Shown here: in pieces, positions 1 through 10,225 of the stretch | How the letters are laid out: each line of letters opens with the position of its first letter | Position numbering within the stretch: position 1 is the first letter of the stretch | Source of the DNA: Seminavis robusta | Taxonomy: Eukaryota > Bacillariophyta > Bacillariophyceae > Naviculales > Naviculaceae | DNA: 64,000 nt | Assembly: GCA_903772945.1 (NCBI GenBank) | Contig: CAICTM010000218.1 | Coordinates: 1 to 64,000, forward strand | Reading direction: 5' to 3' | The notes under the pieces: model-generated | Told to the model about the DNA's origin: nothing | What the model saw: only the letters and a program-made list of their open reading frames with translations | The model's database searches: none | Made by a program: the position numbers and the translations under genes

Positions 1-1418
1 TAATTCAAAGAATTTATTCCACATTGCAAGATGCTACAGACTGCCTCTTGAGCTCAAAAATAGAAGTTACCGTAATGACAGCAACGGTTCGGAGTCCTAC
101 GCAGTACATGTAAAATCGCCGGAAAACAGCCTTTCATCATCAAACTCCTATTCGTGTCAGTTCATGGTCTTCCGTGTGACCAAATGACAATCCACAGTAC
201 GACGATGAAAGACATGTTGCCAAGATGTTTCGATGTCAAGACACAGGAGTGTCCTTCAAGTGCAAGAGAAAATCGAAAAGGAAAAGATTGAGGTTCGCAT
301 TAAAGGAATCCAGTTTCCTATTGTTAGCAATTCAGACCACAGGACACAAGTTGCAGGATACACAGCATCGCAACTGTTGGTGTGGAACTGGCACTATGCA
401 GATAATTGGGTTTACGTGTACTTTCAAGAGTAAGAGAAATGAAATGCCTCTTCTTGCGAAAACAACTGTCGCTCGATTTAACAAAGTACCAAATGCCAGA
501 CGAAATGGTGCATAAGCTGGAAACTTTCAGTCGATACATTCCCTTCGATACTATTTCCGCCGACAATTACGATTAAATGTTACAGTCCGAAGCATCATTC
601 AATTAACCAATTCAAAATAACTTATACAAATTCGTACTCTGACGTGTTCCAACATTGTTCATCGGGTTTTGAACTTCAATGTACAGAAGTTGACTATTCC
701 TCGTTCCTTTCCATGACCAGTTACTGGTACGTTAACGGTTCGGTGACGGTACCGTACGCGGTAGCGGTTCACGGTCGCGTTACCGTATGTGACGCACACA
801 CCTGTAAAGTTTAAAAACGGTTAAATACAAGTTTCGTACTTACAGATACACATGACCGTTGATTCTGCAACTGAAGTGCGGGTACACTATTTTACACAGT
901 AAACGCGAGCGAATCGGTTTCGGAGTGCAACTGAGGGGGAAACCAAAAGGGGCATCGTCTCGAGGAGACGTAACAATAAGTAACCGTTTCCCGTTGACAC
1001 TGCCAGGTCTACCGGTACCGGTAGGTATGGTTATAGCTGGTGGTCCAAGAGCGGAAGCCCATGATCTTGCAGAGGCTGCGAGATACAGTACCGGTACTAC
1101 TGGAGGGTCTCTGTGCAAGCAAGATTTCGTGGGCCGGACGACTGCATGCTCAGGATATGGCTGCCTAAAGTTTGCTCTTGCCTGTCGCTATAACTTATGT
1201 GAGGCTGTGCTATTATCTGGCCATGTGCCGTCGGGCTTATGAGAATTTACCAGCAGGTTGTGTAGTCCTTTTATGGGATACGGTTGGTTGGCTAAGAAGG
1301 ACTCATAGTAATATAGAACAGTGATGCGATGCGTAATAATGCTGTGAGATACAAAACATCCTGAATACTGGGTTCTGTTCGGTTCCACAGGGCAAACACA
1401 GTTTTGGGGCAACTTTAT
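1..1418. other. Spacer with no supported gene
   Basis: Only short overlapping open frames on both strands, none with a recognisable domain. Around 720-790 and 1000-1030 the DNA is rich in GGTACCGT/ACGGTACC-like short palindromes, the style of composition seen in other spacers of this window. Confidence 0.5.
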
Positions 1419-2555
1419 TCAGTCATAGTCTTTGAAGAAGACCCTTTCTCGTTCAAGGCGTTGTCGCTTCTGCTCTGGCAACTGCAAAAGGAATTCTTGG
1501 CCATCTTCCAAAGGAGGCACCTGTAATCCATTTGCCCTCAGGGCATCCTCCAAGGTAGCCACTCTTGCCTGACTATGAGCTATCTTCCTTTTGAAACCAT
1601 CAATCTTAGTCTCAGGATTCTGTTGATTGATAGCATCAAGAGCAGCTTGTGCAAACTTGGCAGGATCCATTGCCTCAGGACTTAACAAGTACTGCAAGCA
1701 TGCCGGCTGGTGGCGAAAAGCAGCCATTGCAACCACCCATTTTCGAAAATGATCATCACTGATATTGGTGGTTTTTGAAGGTCTCCCGAGCATTGCTTTA
1801 ACTCGGTTGATACCAAGATGGCGAATAATCCTATTTTCGGTAGCTTCCTCAAGTTGGAAATCGGTACTCTCACTACCATCAGAAGGAAACGAGACGAGAT
1901 AGACAAACTCTGCCAGCCTGATGTTGGCATGTTCCAGAATCGCGTTACAAACCAAATTCCACCGTTCTGAGTTGGTGGATTGAATTTGCATGATGCCAAG
2001 GTATTCCAAATTTGGAAGTTCCTGGATGGCCTTGGCAAGTGATTGGAAAATTGGAGTAGTATCAGATTCACGATCATCCTGCAAATCTTCAATGGTCAGT
2101 GACTTCAATCCTTTCAAGCTATCAGGGATATGAGTCAGTGCACTGGGAACGTCTTGAAAATGGCTATGTGCCAAGGTGAGACTCTTGAGTTGTTGAGGAA
2201 GATGCTGGACTAGAATTTTTCGAGGTTCATCGTGGACAAATCCATTAATGCGCACGCTGGTGATGTTGGGCAAGTTGTTATGGATGATGGTGCCCAATTG
2301 AAGGGCTATGGCTTCATTGAGCTCTGTATATTCAAAGCTATCCACGAGGAGAGAAGAAAAGCGGTGTCCAATGGATGGTAGCACTACCTGCAAGTCGGGG
2401 AAAGATAAGAAGGGATCATTGGAGCGGTCACCCAGAAAGCCAATGAAGCAACAACCAGGAGGGTCCTCCTTGACCTCAATCTCGTCTCCACCATCTATTT
2501 GATCCAGAATATCAGGTGGAACACCCAAAGCGAGCAATCGATCATCCATGTTCAT
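1419..2555 (-). CDS. LRR-like protein, copy 1 of a local pair
   Basis: Protein of about 378 residues, starting at the ATG at 2555 (MNMDDRLLALGVPPDI); this start is chosen because the second copy at 3986-5053 begins the same way, and the open frame upstream has no other ATG. The middle carries leucine-rich, irregular repeats (for example LPNITSVRINGF, LPQQLKSLTL, LPNLEYLGI), which suggests an LRR-like fold. The C-terminal third (KAMLGRPSKTTN, then FAQAALDAINQ) is much better conserved between the two copies than the rest. No catalytic motif or signal peptide is visible. Function is unknown; by analogy with LRR-like families it could bind proteins. It is divergent from the GST-like gene, with 284 bp between the starts. 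Confidence 0.75.
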   Translation of the reverse strand: MNMDDRLLALGVPPDILDQIDGGDEIEVKEDPPGCCFIGFLGDRSNDPFLSFPDLQVVLPSIGHRFSSLLVDSFEYTELNEAIALQLGTIIHNNLPNITSVRINGFVHDEPRKILVQHLPQQLKSLTLAHSHFQDVPSALTHIPDSLKGLKSLTIEDLQDDRESDTTPIFQSLAKAIQELPNLEYLGIMQIQSTNSERWNLVCNAILEHANIRLAEFVYLVSFPSDGSESTDFQLEEATENRIIRHLGINRVKAMLGRPSKTTNISDDHFRKWVVAMAAFRHQPACLQYLLSPEAMDPAKFAQAALDAINQQNPETKIDGFKRKIAHSQARVATLEDALRANGLQVPPLEDGQEFLLQLPEQKRQRLERERVFFKDYD

Positions 2556-2839
2556 CTTTCCTTCTTTGCTTCCAACTTCCAACTACTTCGTACATGTAGA
2601 GGATGGGACGATGGGGCACTGCTGTGCTGCAGTAATAGTATATTAGCTAGCTAGTACTGTACTAGTACCTGTATCGAAGTCGCCTGACGTCGCCTCGTGC
2701 TTTGTTTCAAAAGTTGGCGGGAGGAGAAAAGAACCCCCGGATGGTTGTTTGACAGCTCTGACAGCTTGGATCTTTTGGATCTTTCTTGTCGAATGGCCCA
2801 GTCGAACTTGAAGCGTCAAGCGTCAAAGGGACATGGAAG

Positions 2840-3619
2840 ATGACGGACAGCAATACATGCAAAGCGACTGTGATAACAATTCACAAGGCATCAGAGGTGC
2901 CACTTCAACCCATCAATGGAAAGCCTACGCTTGTGTACTGGGATATAGTCGGGATTGTGCACCCTCTGCGAATGGCATTGGCCACGGCGAACGTGGAGTG
3001 GAACGATGTCCGAATGGTCTGTGGGCAGAGCAAAGACAGTCAAGCAAACAAGAAGGAATGGTTCCAAGCAAAGAAAGTCCTGCAGGAGAAGAAGATTTTG
3101 GAGTTTCCGAACCTTCCGTACTATCTGGATACAGACGTGCAGTTGGTGCAAACTGATGCTATTTTGCGTTATCTCGGCAACAAGTTCAATCTCATGGGAA
3201 ATGGTACTGTCCAAGTGCACCGGGCAGATATGCTCATGGAAGAAGCACGAGACCTGGATTCCACAATTGTTCGACTTTCATACGAAGAAGGCGGTCCAGC
3301 CGTGGCCAAATGGCTCTGTAGCAGTGACTTGAGAGACAAGCTCCAAGTTTGGGACGAACTGATTCGGGCTAGCGGAGCCTTCGTGACGGGATCAACAATC
3401 ACAGTAGTGGATTTCAAGCTCTACACATTCCTCTACAAATTCCAGGTTGCTCAGGCTTCCCTGATGATATCCGATTGCCAAGTGCCAGCCTTGCCTTTTT
3501 GGGTTCCTGCGTATCTCGACCTTGTGCAAAAGGCAACACCACAACTGGAGGCATACCTAAAGAGTCCAGACATGCGAATCCCAATCAACAACCCCCATGC
3601 ACTCTTTGACAACTTTTAG
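2840..3619 (+). CDS. Glutathione S-transferase-like protein
   Basis: Protein of 259 residues. The N-terminal half has the thioredoxin-like GST fold signature: a KPTLVYWDI strand, then NLPYYLDTDVQLVQTDAILRYL, which matches the cis-Pro (LPYY) and the glutathione-binding Q-[ST]-x-AI-x-RYL pattern of GST N domains. The C-terminal half is helical, with VTGSTITVVDFKLYTFLYKF resembling the GST C-terminal 'T.aDf' motif. The start is ATG 2840; another ATG seven bases upstream (2833) opens a different frame that overlaps the gene, so it may act as an overlapping upstream ORF. No signal peptide, so probably cytosolic. No intron is needed. It lies between the two LRR-like copies. Confidence 0.8.
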   Translation: MTDSNTCKATVITIHKASEVPLQPINGKPTLVYWDIVGIVHPLRMALATANVEWNDVRMVCGQSKDSQANKKEWFQAKKVLQEKKILEFPNLPYYLDTDVQLVQTDAILRYLGNKFNLMGNGTVQVHRADMLMEEARDLDSTIVRLSYEEGGPAVAKWLCSSDLRDKLQVWDELIRASGAFVTGSTITVVDFKLYTFLYKFQVAQASLMISDCQVPALPFWVPAYLDLVQKATPQLEAYLKSPDMRIPINNPHALFDNF

Positions 3620-3985
3620 AGACCAAGGAGATCTAGTAGAAGATCTTGTAAGTATATTCGGCAATGCCCTAGTTCTTCAAGGACGGTATAGCGACAGTGA
3701 TGCTGTGTGTCGTTCCGGTGTAATCCGTCTGCCAATAGTGCCAATAGTTTGTTGGTTGTGGTTGCTGCGGATACGTAGGACTGTGAACTTGCGTACTGCT
3801 AGCTAGCCAGGATTTAGATTGAACTGCAGGTTGAAAGAACTGATGGAGGGGCTTCGTAGAGTAAAGAGTGCTATCAATACTTATGACACGAAGAGCTATA
3901 AAATTTAGTTGTAGATATATTTTCTGTAGAGCAAGCAACATCAGTGGAACATCCATGGAAGCTACCGCACTGTATGTCGCCTCCT
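3620..3985. other. Short spacer
   Basis: Convergent gene ends (GST-like + and LRR-like copy 2 -). No gene-like frame or repeat found beyond isolated CTAGCTAG-type motifs near 3800. Confidence 0.4.
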
Positions 3986-5053
3986 CTAAGGAATACTGTG
4001 ATGCGTGAAGACCCGAGCTCGCTCAAGGCGTCGCAGGCGCTCTTCAGAGTGTCCCGTTTCCAAGCTGTGAGGCTTGTGTCCTCCACTCGGTGCTGTCTTT
4101 CTCTTTTTTTGCTGATGCTCCATGTTACTCTGAGTATCCACTTGGTTAATGGCATCAAGAGCAGCTTGTGCAAACTTGGCAGGATCCATTGCCACAGGAC
4201 TGAACAGATACTGCAAGCATGCTGGCTGGTTGCGAAAGGCTGCCACTGCAACCACCCATCTTTGAAAGTGATCATCACTGGTATTGGTGGTCTTGGATGG
4301 TCCCCCAAGCATTGCTTTGACTCGGTTGATGCCAACATGGCAAACAATGTTGTTTTCTGTAGCATCGTCAAAGGTGAACCCAGGAGAATCCCACAGATGC
4401 TCAAACTCCGCCCGCTTGATGTTGTCATGTTTTAGAATTGCGTTGAATACAAAATCCCAATGTTCTGAGCTGTTGGATTGAATAAAGTCCATGCGAATGT
4501 GTTCCAAATTAGGCAGTGCCTGGATGGCATTGGCAACTGATTGAAAAAATTGGGTCCCATGATTGTCTTCAAAGATCTCTGAAAGGGTCAGTGATTTCAA
4601 TCCTTTCAAGCTATCAGGGATCTGAGCTAGTGCACTGGGGAGGTCATGAAAACGGCAACTATCCATGGAGAGACTCTCAAGATGTTGAGGAAGATGCTGG
4701 ACTAGAATTCTATGAGCTCTATCATCAACAAATCCATTAATGGTCACACTGGTGATGTTGGGCAAGTTGTTTTGGATCGTGGTGCCCAATTGAAGGGCCT
4801 GGGCTTCACTGAGTCCTACCGGTAGGTCACTAAAAAATTTCAACATGAGCGATGTAAAGCGGTGTCCAATAGATGGTAGCACAATTGCCAAGTCAGCAAA
4901 GGACAAGTTTGGATTGAGTGCCGCGAAACGGCTAGAGCCCACGCGAATTTTGCAACAACCAGGAGAGTCTTCACTGAGCAAAATCTCATCCCCACCTTCC
5001 ACTTGGATATCAGGTGGAACACCCAAAGCAAGCAATCGCTCATCCAAGTTCAT
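3986..5053 (-). CDS. LRR-like protein, copy 2 of a local pair
   Basis: Protein of about 355 residues starting at ATG 5053 (MNLDERLLALGVPPDI), clearly paralogous to the gene at 1419-2555. Shared blocks include LPSIGHRF, NNLPNITSV, IPDSLKGLKSLT and the near-identical block running from NRVKAMLG to ALDAINQ. The C-terminal tails differ: this copy ends in a short basic tail with KKRKTA, the other in a coiled coil. Both genes point the same way, so a tandem duplication with the GST-like gene between them is the simplest reading. Function is unknown. It is divergent from PIG-U with 374 bp between the start codons. Confidence 0.75.
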   Translation of the reverse strand: MNLDERLLALGVPPDIQVEGGDEILLSEDSPGCCKIRVGSSRFAALNPNLSFADLAIVLPSIGHRFTSLMLKFFSDLPVGLSEAQALQLGTTIQNNLPNITSVTINGFVDDRAHRILVQHLPQHLESLSMDSCRFHDLPSALAQIPDSLKGLKSLTLSEIFEDNHGTQFFQSVANAIQALPNLEHIRMDFIQSNSSEHWDFVFNAILKHDNIKRAEFEHLWDSPGFTFDDATENNIVCHVGINRVKAMLGGPSKTTNTSDDHFQRWVVAVAAFRNQPACLQYLFSPVAMDPAKFAQAALDAINQVDTQSNMEHQQKKRKTAPSGGHKPHSLETGHSEERLRRLERARVFTHHSIP

Positions 5054-5427
5054 CTTGCTTGTGCTTTGGTGGGAAAGATTGCAGCAAACCAAGGCAATGG
5101 CAAACCACGAACAACAATGATTCGGCAGTTTGCTTCGTGCAAAATATTATGATGTTCGTTCGGCCAAGAAGCGAGTTTCGTCGCTTTTCGCCTTTCACGG
5201 AGGGCGGATTAATTGCCAAACCCCTGACCCTACTGAGGTTTCAAGGTTTGGCTCGATTTCCCCAAATTCCCAGGCAATGAGCAATAATTGAGCAACAGCG
5301 ATGGCTACACTGTGTACCCCAGTATTGAGACCAAAGGCAGCGACGACACCCTTGACAAGATAAGAGCGAAAGTATTCAGATCGTCCCATTTCTAGCTAGT
5401 CGCCGTTGCTGTTTGATTGTGAGAAGA
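5054..5427. promoter_or_regulatory. Divergent intergenic region, LRR-like copy 2 / PIG-U
   Basis: 374 bp lie between two start codons pointing away from each other, so both promoters must lie here or overlap the first exons. No specific element was recognised. Confidence 0.4.
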
Positions 5428-7275
5428 ATGAAGGGTGATCTTTCCAAGGAATCGAATGGCGACAATAAAACGCCTCCGAAGATACCCAACGGCAAATATC
5501 CCCCGGATCCAGTGTCGTTATTCTGCTCATCTCCCGCCACAATTGCAGTTCTGCTACTTCGAACAGTGTGTCTGATTCCACGAGAATGGTTGCCTTTGAC
5601 TGCAAAATCTTCAGCATCATCAACATTAGGCTGGATTCTCCACAGTGTGGATTTGGCACCCATTTGGACGTCAACTCTGATACGACCATTTGAAACCTGG
5701 GATCATGTTCGAGAAGCCAGAGCGATACGACAATTGTTTGGGGCAGAGTTTCGCAATGTCTACCGGGGATCCTACGTTCATTTGCCCCCATTAGTCTTGG
5801 CAGCATTCGAGCCTCTGTCGGATCTGCCAGAGTATGCCATTGGGATTGCCACCCATTTGGTGGATTTGCTGATTGCCATCAAACTGTTGCAACTGGGGAA
5901 ATTGGTGTTGCAGGAACTCCGCGATCCTTGGGAAGATGCCCTTCAACCCAGAGTACCAGAGTCATTAAGACCGCCGTTGGCGCATGTTTTTGCCTTGGAC
6001 GATACACAACTTGTGTATACCGACGAATTGCCACCCCAGCAGCCCCCTCCTCCGTCCGAAGAGGGCAATGATTCATCAGAAGTGAAAAAACAATCGGACG
6101 ATGCTGCAGAAAAGAAAACTGAAACCAACAATCAACAAACGGGTGTATCGAGCGAGGATCCCGAAGAGCAGGACAAAACTCCTGATTTCATCCCTTCCGA
6201 CTTGCCCTTGCTAGCGGCCCAGGTCTATTTCTACAGTCCCATCACCGCACTGGCATCAGGGATTGGAAGCACGCACCATTCATTCCAAAATCTGTGGCTG
6301 CTACTCCTCTTGCAAAGTCTACATGAAGGCTGTGGAAGTGTCTCCTCAGTGCCACTATCCGCCTTTTGGCTAGCACTAGCAACATATATGGAATGTCATT
6401 ACTGGGCCTTTTTGATCCCATTGGCCATATTTCTTTGGAGGAGACGAGCTGCCAATGGCGCCAGCAAAGTCAAATGTAAGCGCTGTGGAAGCGGAAGCAT
6501 TTCGTGGATCTCGGGAAGTTTTCTCACTCTCTTCGTTTCCAACTTTTTGTCATCCCTGCTTGGCCACATTCATTAAATTTCAGCATTGATCTTGTTTTAT
6601 TTGCTTTGGTCGATTTGCTTGCAAGGATTATCACTTCTGTTGGTGGGAAGTACTCAATACACAGCCATGTTGCAGTCCAGCTTCGGGCACGTCTTTTTGT
6701 GGAAACACCTACACCCAAACTTTTCCGTCTTGTGGTACTTGAACATGGAACTCTTTGAACGGTACCGTGTCTACTTTTCCATTCTCATTGGAGGGTTGCC
6801 GTACCTCCTCTTGGCTCCCATTACGATTCGACTGTATCGGTACCCGATGGAGTTGGTGACGATAACGTGGATGCTTTGGACCATGATACGGCCGACCACA
6901 ACCTTGGTAGATGTCAACGTCGCGTGCTGTCTGGCATTGCTGTGTCCTCGATCGTTGGCAAGAATGAGGACGGGGACGACACTGGTGCCAGCATTTTCCA
7001 TCCCGGTCCCCATCACACTCTACATTATCACGCTTTGGATGTGGCTGGAGACTGGTCAAGGAGAAGCCAACTTTACGTTCTTCCAATGCTTGGGTTATTG
7101 TGCCTTTCTGTCCACGTTGTGTCTAGAGTTCTGTGGGGCAACCATGCGACGTGACAAGGTGTTGCGTTTCACCGAAAAACTGTTGTCTCAAAAGCAGCGA
7201 GACGAGGCAAAGGAGAGACAAAAAGATGCCTCTGAAGGAGCTGCCAAGAATGACGGCGAGACAGTAACTGCATAG
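5428..7275 (+). CDS. PIGU: GPI transamidase subunit PIG-U
   Basis: Predicted 579-residue membrane protein of the ER GPI-transamidase complex, which attaches GPI anchors to secretory proteins. Two exons, 5428-6475 and 6584-7275, separated by a 108-nt GT-AG intron (GTAAGC...TTTCAG). The intron is a multiple of three and carries an in-frame TAA, so retention would truncate the protein. Family landmarks are an N-terminal segment with PRPFETW-like residues, the block SPITALASGIGSTHHSFQNL, then LSAFWLALATYMECHYW, and after the intron LHPNFSVLWYLNMELFERYR, which matches the conserved 'iGLfWYffteMFehFR' region of PIG-U/Cdc91. An acidic low-complexity loop (about residues 200-255) makes it longer than the human protein (435). 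Start ATG 5428 is the first ATG of the frame. Confidence 0.88.
6476..6583 (+). other. Intron of PIG-U
   Basis: GTAAGC donor, TTTCAG acceptor, 108 nt. Joining gives a serine codon (T|CA) and keeps the frame. The reading through the intron ends at TAA 6574-6576. Confidence 0.8.
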
Positions 7276-8555
7276 CTAGCTAGCTAGCTGGCTAAACCTG
7301 CACTGAGCGAGGTGGGTAGCAGAACGGGCTTGATGCTCGAGTCCCGGAACCGAGTTGCACGTCAAACATAACTGACCACGGAAGCAACCGCTGGGGGGCA
7401 GCCTCTCATCAGCTAGCTAGAGCCATCCAAAAGCTATGGTACTTGTACACTCGAGCTAAACTGAAACCTTGCCTTCTACCGCTATGATACTGTGCGATCA
7501 TCTCTCCGATTTCGGAACAGCAGAAATCCGAGATATTTGAGCGGTGCGTTTGGTTAGTCAGTACGGTAGTTGCCGCGACCATCTTTATCCCTCAATGTTA
7601 AGATTGTTCGGATGGATTGAGTAATGTAGTCGACGGTCTCCTCCTTCCATCAGCGATGATGCAGTCAGTCTCTTAGCTTCCATGCTGAACTTCTTTGAAA
7701 TTCCAGTAGACTAGTCGACGAAACTAGATCTATTGATTTCATTATTCATGCAAGATCTTGGGTTGCAGGGAGGGACAAGTGCGTTCCTTCCAGTCTCTCA
7801 AAGTAACCGATGTGAGTCTTGCTTTTTGTCACTGTCAACATCACTACAGGTATTCGTACTAGAGACTAGCTAGCTGGAGTTATTAGGTCAAACTTAACAA
7901 CCACGGAGGTCGTCGATGCCAGCCACTTTTCAGTTGCTTGTTCAAACTGCACCAAGCACTGGAGGGGAAAAGATCTGATTGCACCTTTCCCTCTTCCTTG
8001 GTCTTTGTGGGTGAATGTCATTTCGTTGATATACCGGTAGAAGGTTGATACGAGCTAGCTAGAAACTACGAAGGACGACAAAGGGATTTGAACAACTCAG
8101 AACTGCAGGGGGCTTGCAGGTTGACTGTTCCATTGTTATCTAATAACTAAGGTAGTAATCTACACGCTTTTCGTTCCGCGTTCCTGCGCTGCTTCCATCA
8201 CGGCCGAGAGCGAGAAGACGCACCCAATGGACACTCTAAATTCATGCTTGGCAACTGGTCTAAAAGTCTAAAAGAATACTGTACTGCACGCCTGTTATTA
8301 CCATCATCATCATTTGTAGCTGCCACAGCACCTATCCAGCCAGAGGCAACCATTGACACGCGGCAATTTGCTTGTTAATCGAAACCTGCAGAGGCACAAC
8401 AACAATCAACACAACAGTGTCTAAACCCACTCTAAATCCAATTTCTATCATCCGTTTCGCCTGTGCACCGACACCATTGTTCTCTTCGGAATTCTGATCT
8501 GATAAACCAAGCTGCTACACCTTCCTTGCGTAGACACGATAGACAAACACACACG
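7276..8555. other. Long spacer rich in CTAGCTAG motifs
   Basis: About 1.3 kb with no convincing coding frame. CTAGCTAGCTAGCTGG starts right after the PIG-U stop, and CTAGCTAG also occurs near 7411, 7865 and 8055. No RNA gene recognised. Confidence 0.5.
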
Positions 8556-9648
8556 ATGGACTTTGGTGGCGGAATGGGAGCCATGGGGCATGACGCCGGT
8601 GTCGGCCCTGGGCTAATGCAATGGTACGTCGTGATGTTTTGTTCTTCCTCCTCGAGCCAGCTATACTGTATGCATGACCGGTGATGTCATTTCATGCTGG
8701 GTGCTTGTCGTCGACGGACTGTTAGTTGTCGCCATGGCGTTGCGTTGATGTCGCTTCTCCCCCCCCAAGTCACACCATGTTTGTCTCAACGGCTTGTCTT
8801 GTTTCTCTTGTTGCATTTCTAAATAGGTACATGGACATTCCTCCGGTATCGCGGTTGTATTTGACGGGGGCTTTTCTGACGACGGCCGCTTGCGCCGTGG
8901 ACATTATCACTCCGTTCAGTCTCTACTTTAACTGGACGCTGGTGCTGCAAGGGCAAGTGTGGCGATTGGTGTCTTCCTATCTGTACTTTGGACTCTTCTC
9001 GGTCGACTTTTTGTTCCACATGTACTTTTTGGTACGTCTTTTTGATAGATTGCGTCTTTTTGTGTTGCCATCATTTGTACCTTGTTCTTACCATCTCTCT
9101 TCCACTGCGGCACAACTGTACGGTAGGTCCGATATAGCCGCCTGTTGGAAGAAGGGGATTTTCGCGGACGGACCGCCAATTACATTTACTTTCTCCTCTT
9201 TGGCATTTGCAACATGACGCTGGTGGCGAGTTACATCAATGTCCACTTTTTGGGCAGTGCCTTGACATTCATGATGGTATATGTCTGGGGACGAAGAAAT
9301 GAAGAAGTCAAAATGTCATTCCTGGGAGTATTCAGCTTCAATGCACCCTACTTGCCGTGGGTCATGCTAACCTTTAGCGTACTGATTGGCAATGCCATCA
9401 CTATGGATCTTATTGGCATTGCCGTCGGTCATCTATACTACTTTTTGGAGTATATATATCCCAAAATTGCACAAGTACGAGGATTCCGAACCAAACGAAT
9501 CATGGAACCACCCGTCTTGCTTCATTACATTTGTGGGTCCTATGACCCACTCATTCATGCTCCACAACAAGAAGAGCCCGAAGAGGAACTGCCACAAGAC
9601 GAACAAGAACTACCAGTACCACAAGAACAACACCTCCATCAAGACTAG
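8556..9648 (+). CDS. Derlin (ER-associated degradation channel protein)
   Basis: Predicted 264-residue Derlin from three exons (8556-8623, 8827-9031, 9127-9648). The introns are 203 and 95 nt, GT-AG, and splicing restores the Derlin signature at both junctions: QWYMDIPPVSR at the first and FHMYFLVRYSRLLEEGDFRGR at the second. Four or more hydrophobic segments follow, as expected for the rhomboid-like Derlin fold without the catalytic Ser/His. Derlins help retrotranslocate misfolded proteins from the ER for proteasomal degradation. No N-terminal presequence precedes the Derlin core, so this is more likely the host ER form than the symbiont-derived plastid-import (SELMA) form known in diatoms. 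The C-terminus is acidic and Gln/Glu-rich. Confidence 0.92.
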
Positions 9649-10225
9649 CGAGCTAGAAACGATCCTACTAGCTAGTGCGCAAGGCGAAAAATGGCAAATC
9701 ACCCTGGATCACTTCACTCCTTGCGTCTGTCCAACGGATACTACTGGTACAACAACAACAACATCCACTCCCTTTTTTGGGAATTCCATAATAACAATCC
9801 ACACAACGTCAAGTGTCGTAAAACAAAAAGCAAAACCAAGACTATGTTGATCCACCCGTCCGCTTCTTTTTTCTGACCTTGCTGTAATAGATGATGCTTC
9901 CATTCCAAATAAACAACAAACAAACAAACGACAACAACAAACAAACAAAAAAGTTCCATACTCCAAGCATCGTACATGTTGTCTTTTTCGATTTTTTTAT
10001 TTTATAAGAACCATGAGCATAAACCATTGTTTTTTTCATTCATTGACAATCATATCTACTCAGTATCTATCTATCATGCATGTGTGTTTGGAAACCCAAT
10101 TTAATTTGATTAGTCGAATCGAATCGAGTCAATCTCGGGGTTGCGTTAGTAACAGCGGCAATGCCTCAGTCGAACACTCCGGTGTCTTCACTAAATTCAG
10201 TCATAGATTTCGGACGTTTATTTGT
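9649..10225. other. Spacer with AC/AAC-rich simple sequence
   Basis: Contains AACAACAACA and ACAAACAAACAAAC low-complexity tracts (9750-9960) and no gene with recognisable domains. Confidence 0.5.

Noticed and set aside
840-1242. Opposing frames of about 92 and 127 codons
   Set aside because: They overlap on opposite strands, lack domains and lie in palindrome-rich spacer DNA.
6476-6583. PIG-U as two genes or a nonsense-mutated gene
   Set aside because: The stop at 6574 lies within a standard GT-AG intron and both parts match one PIG-U protein.
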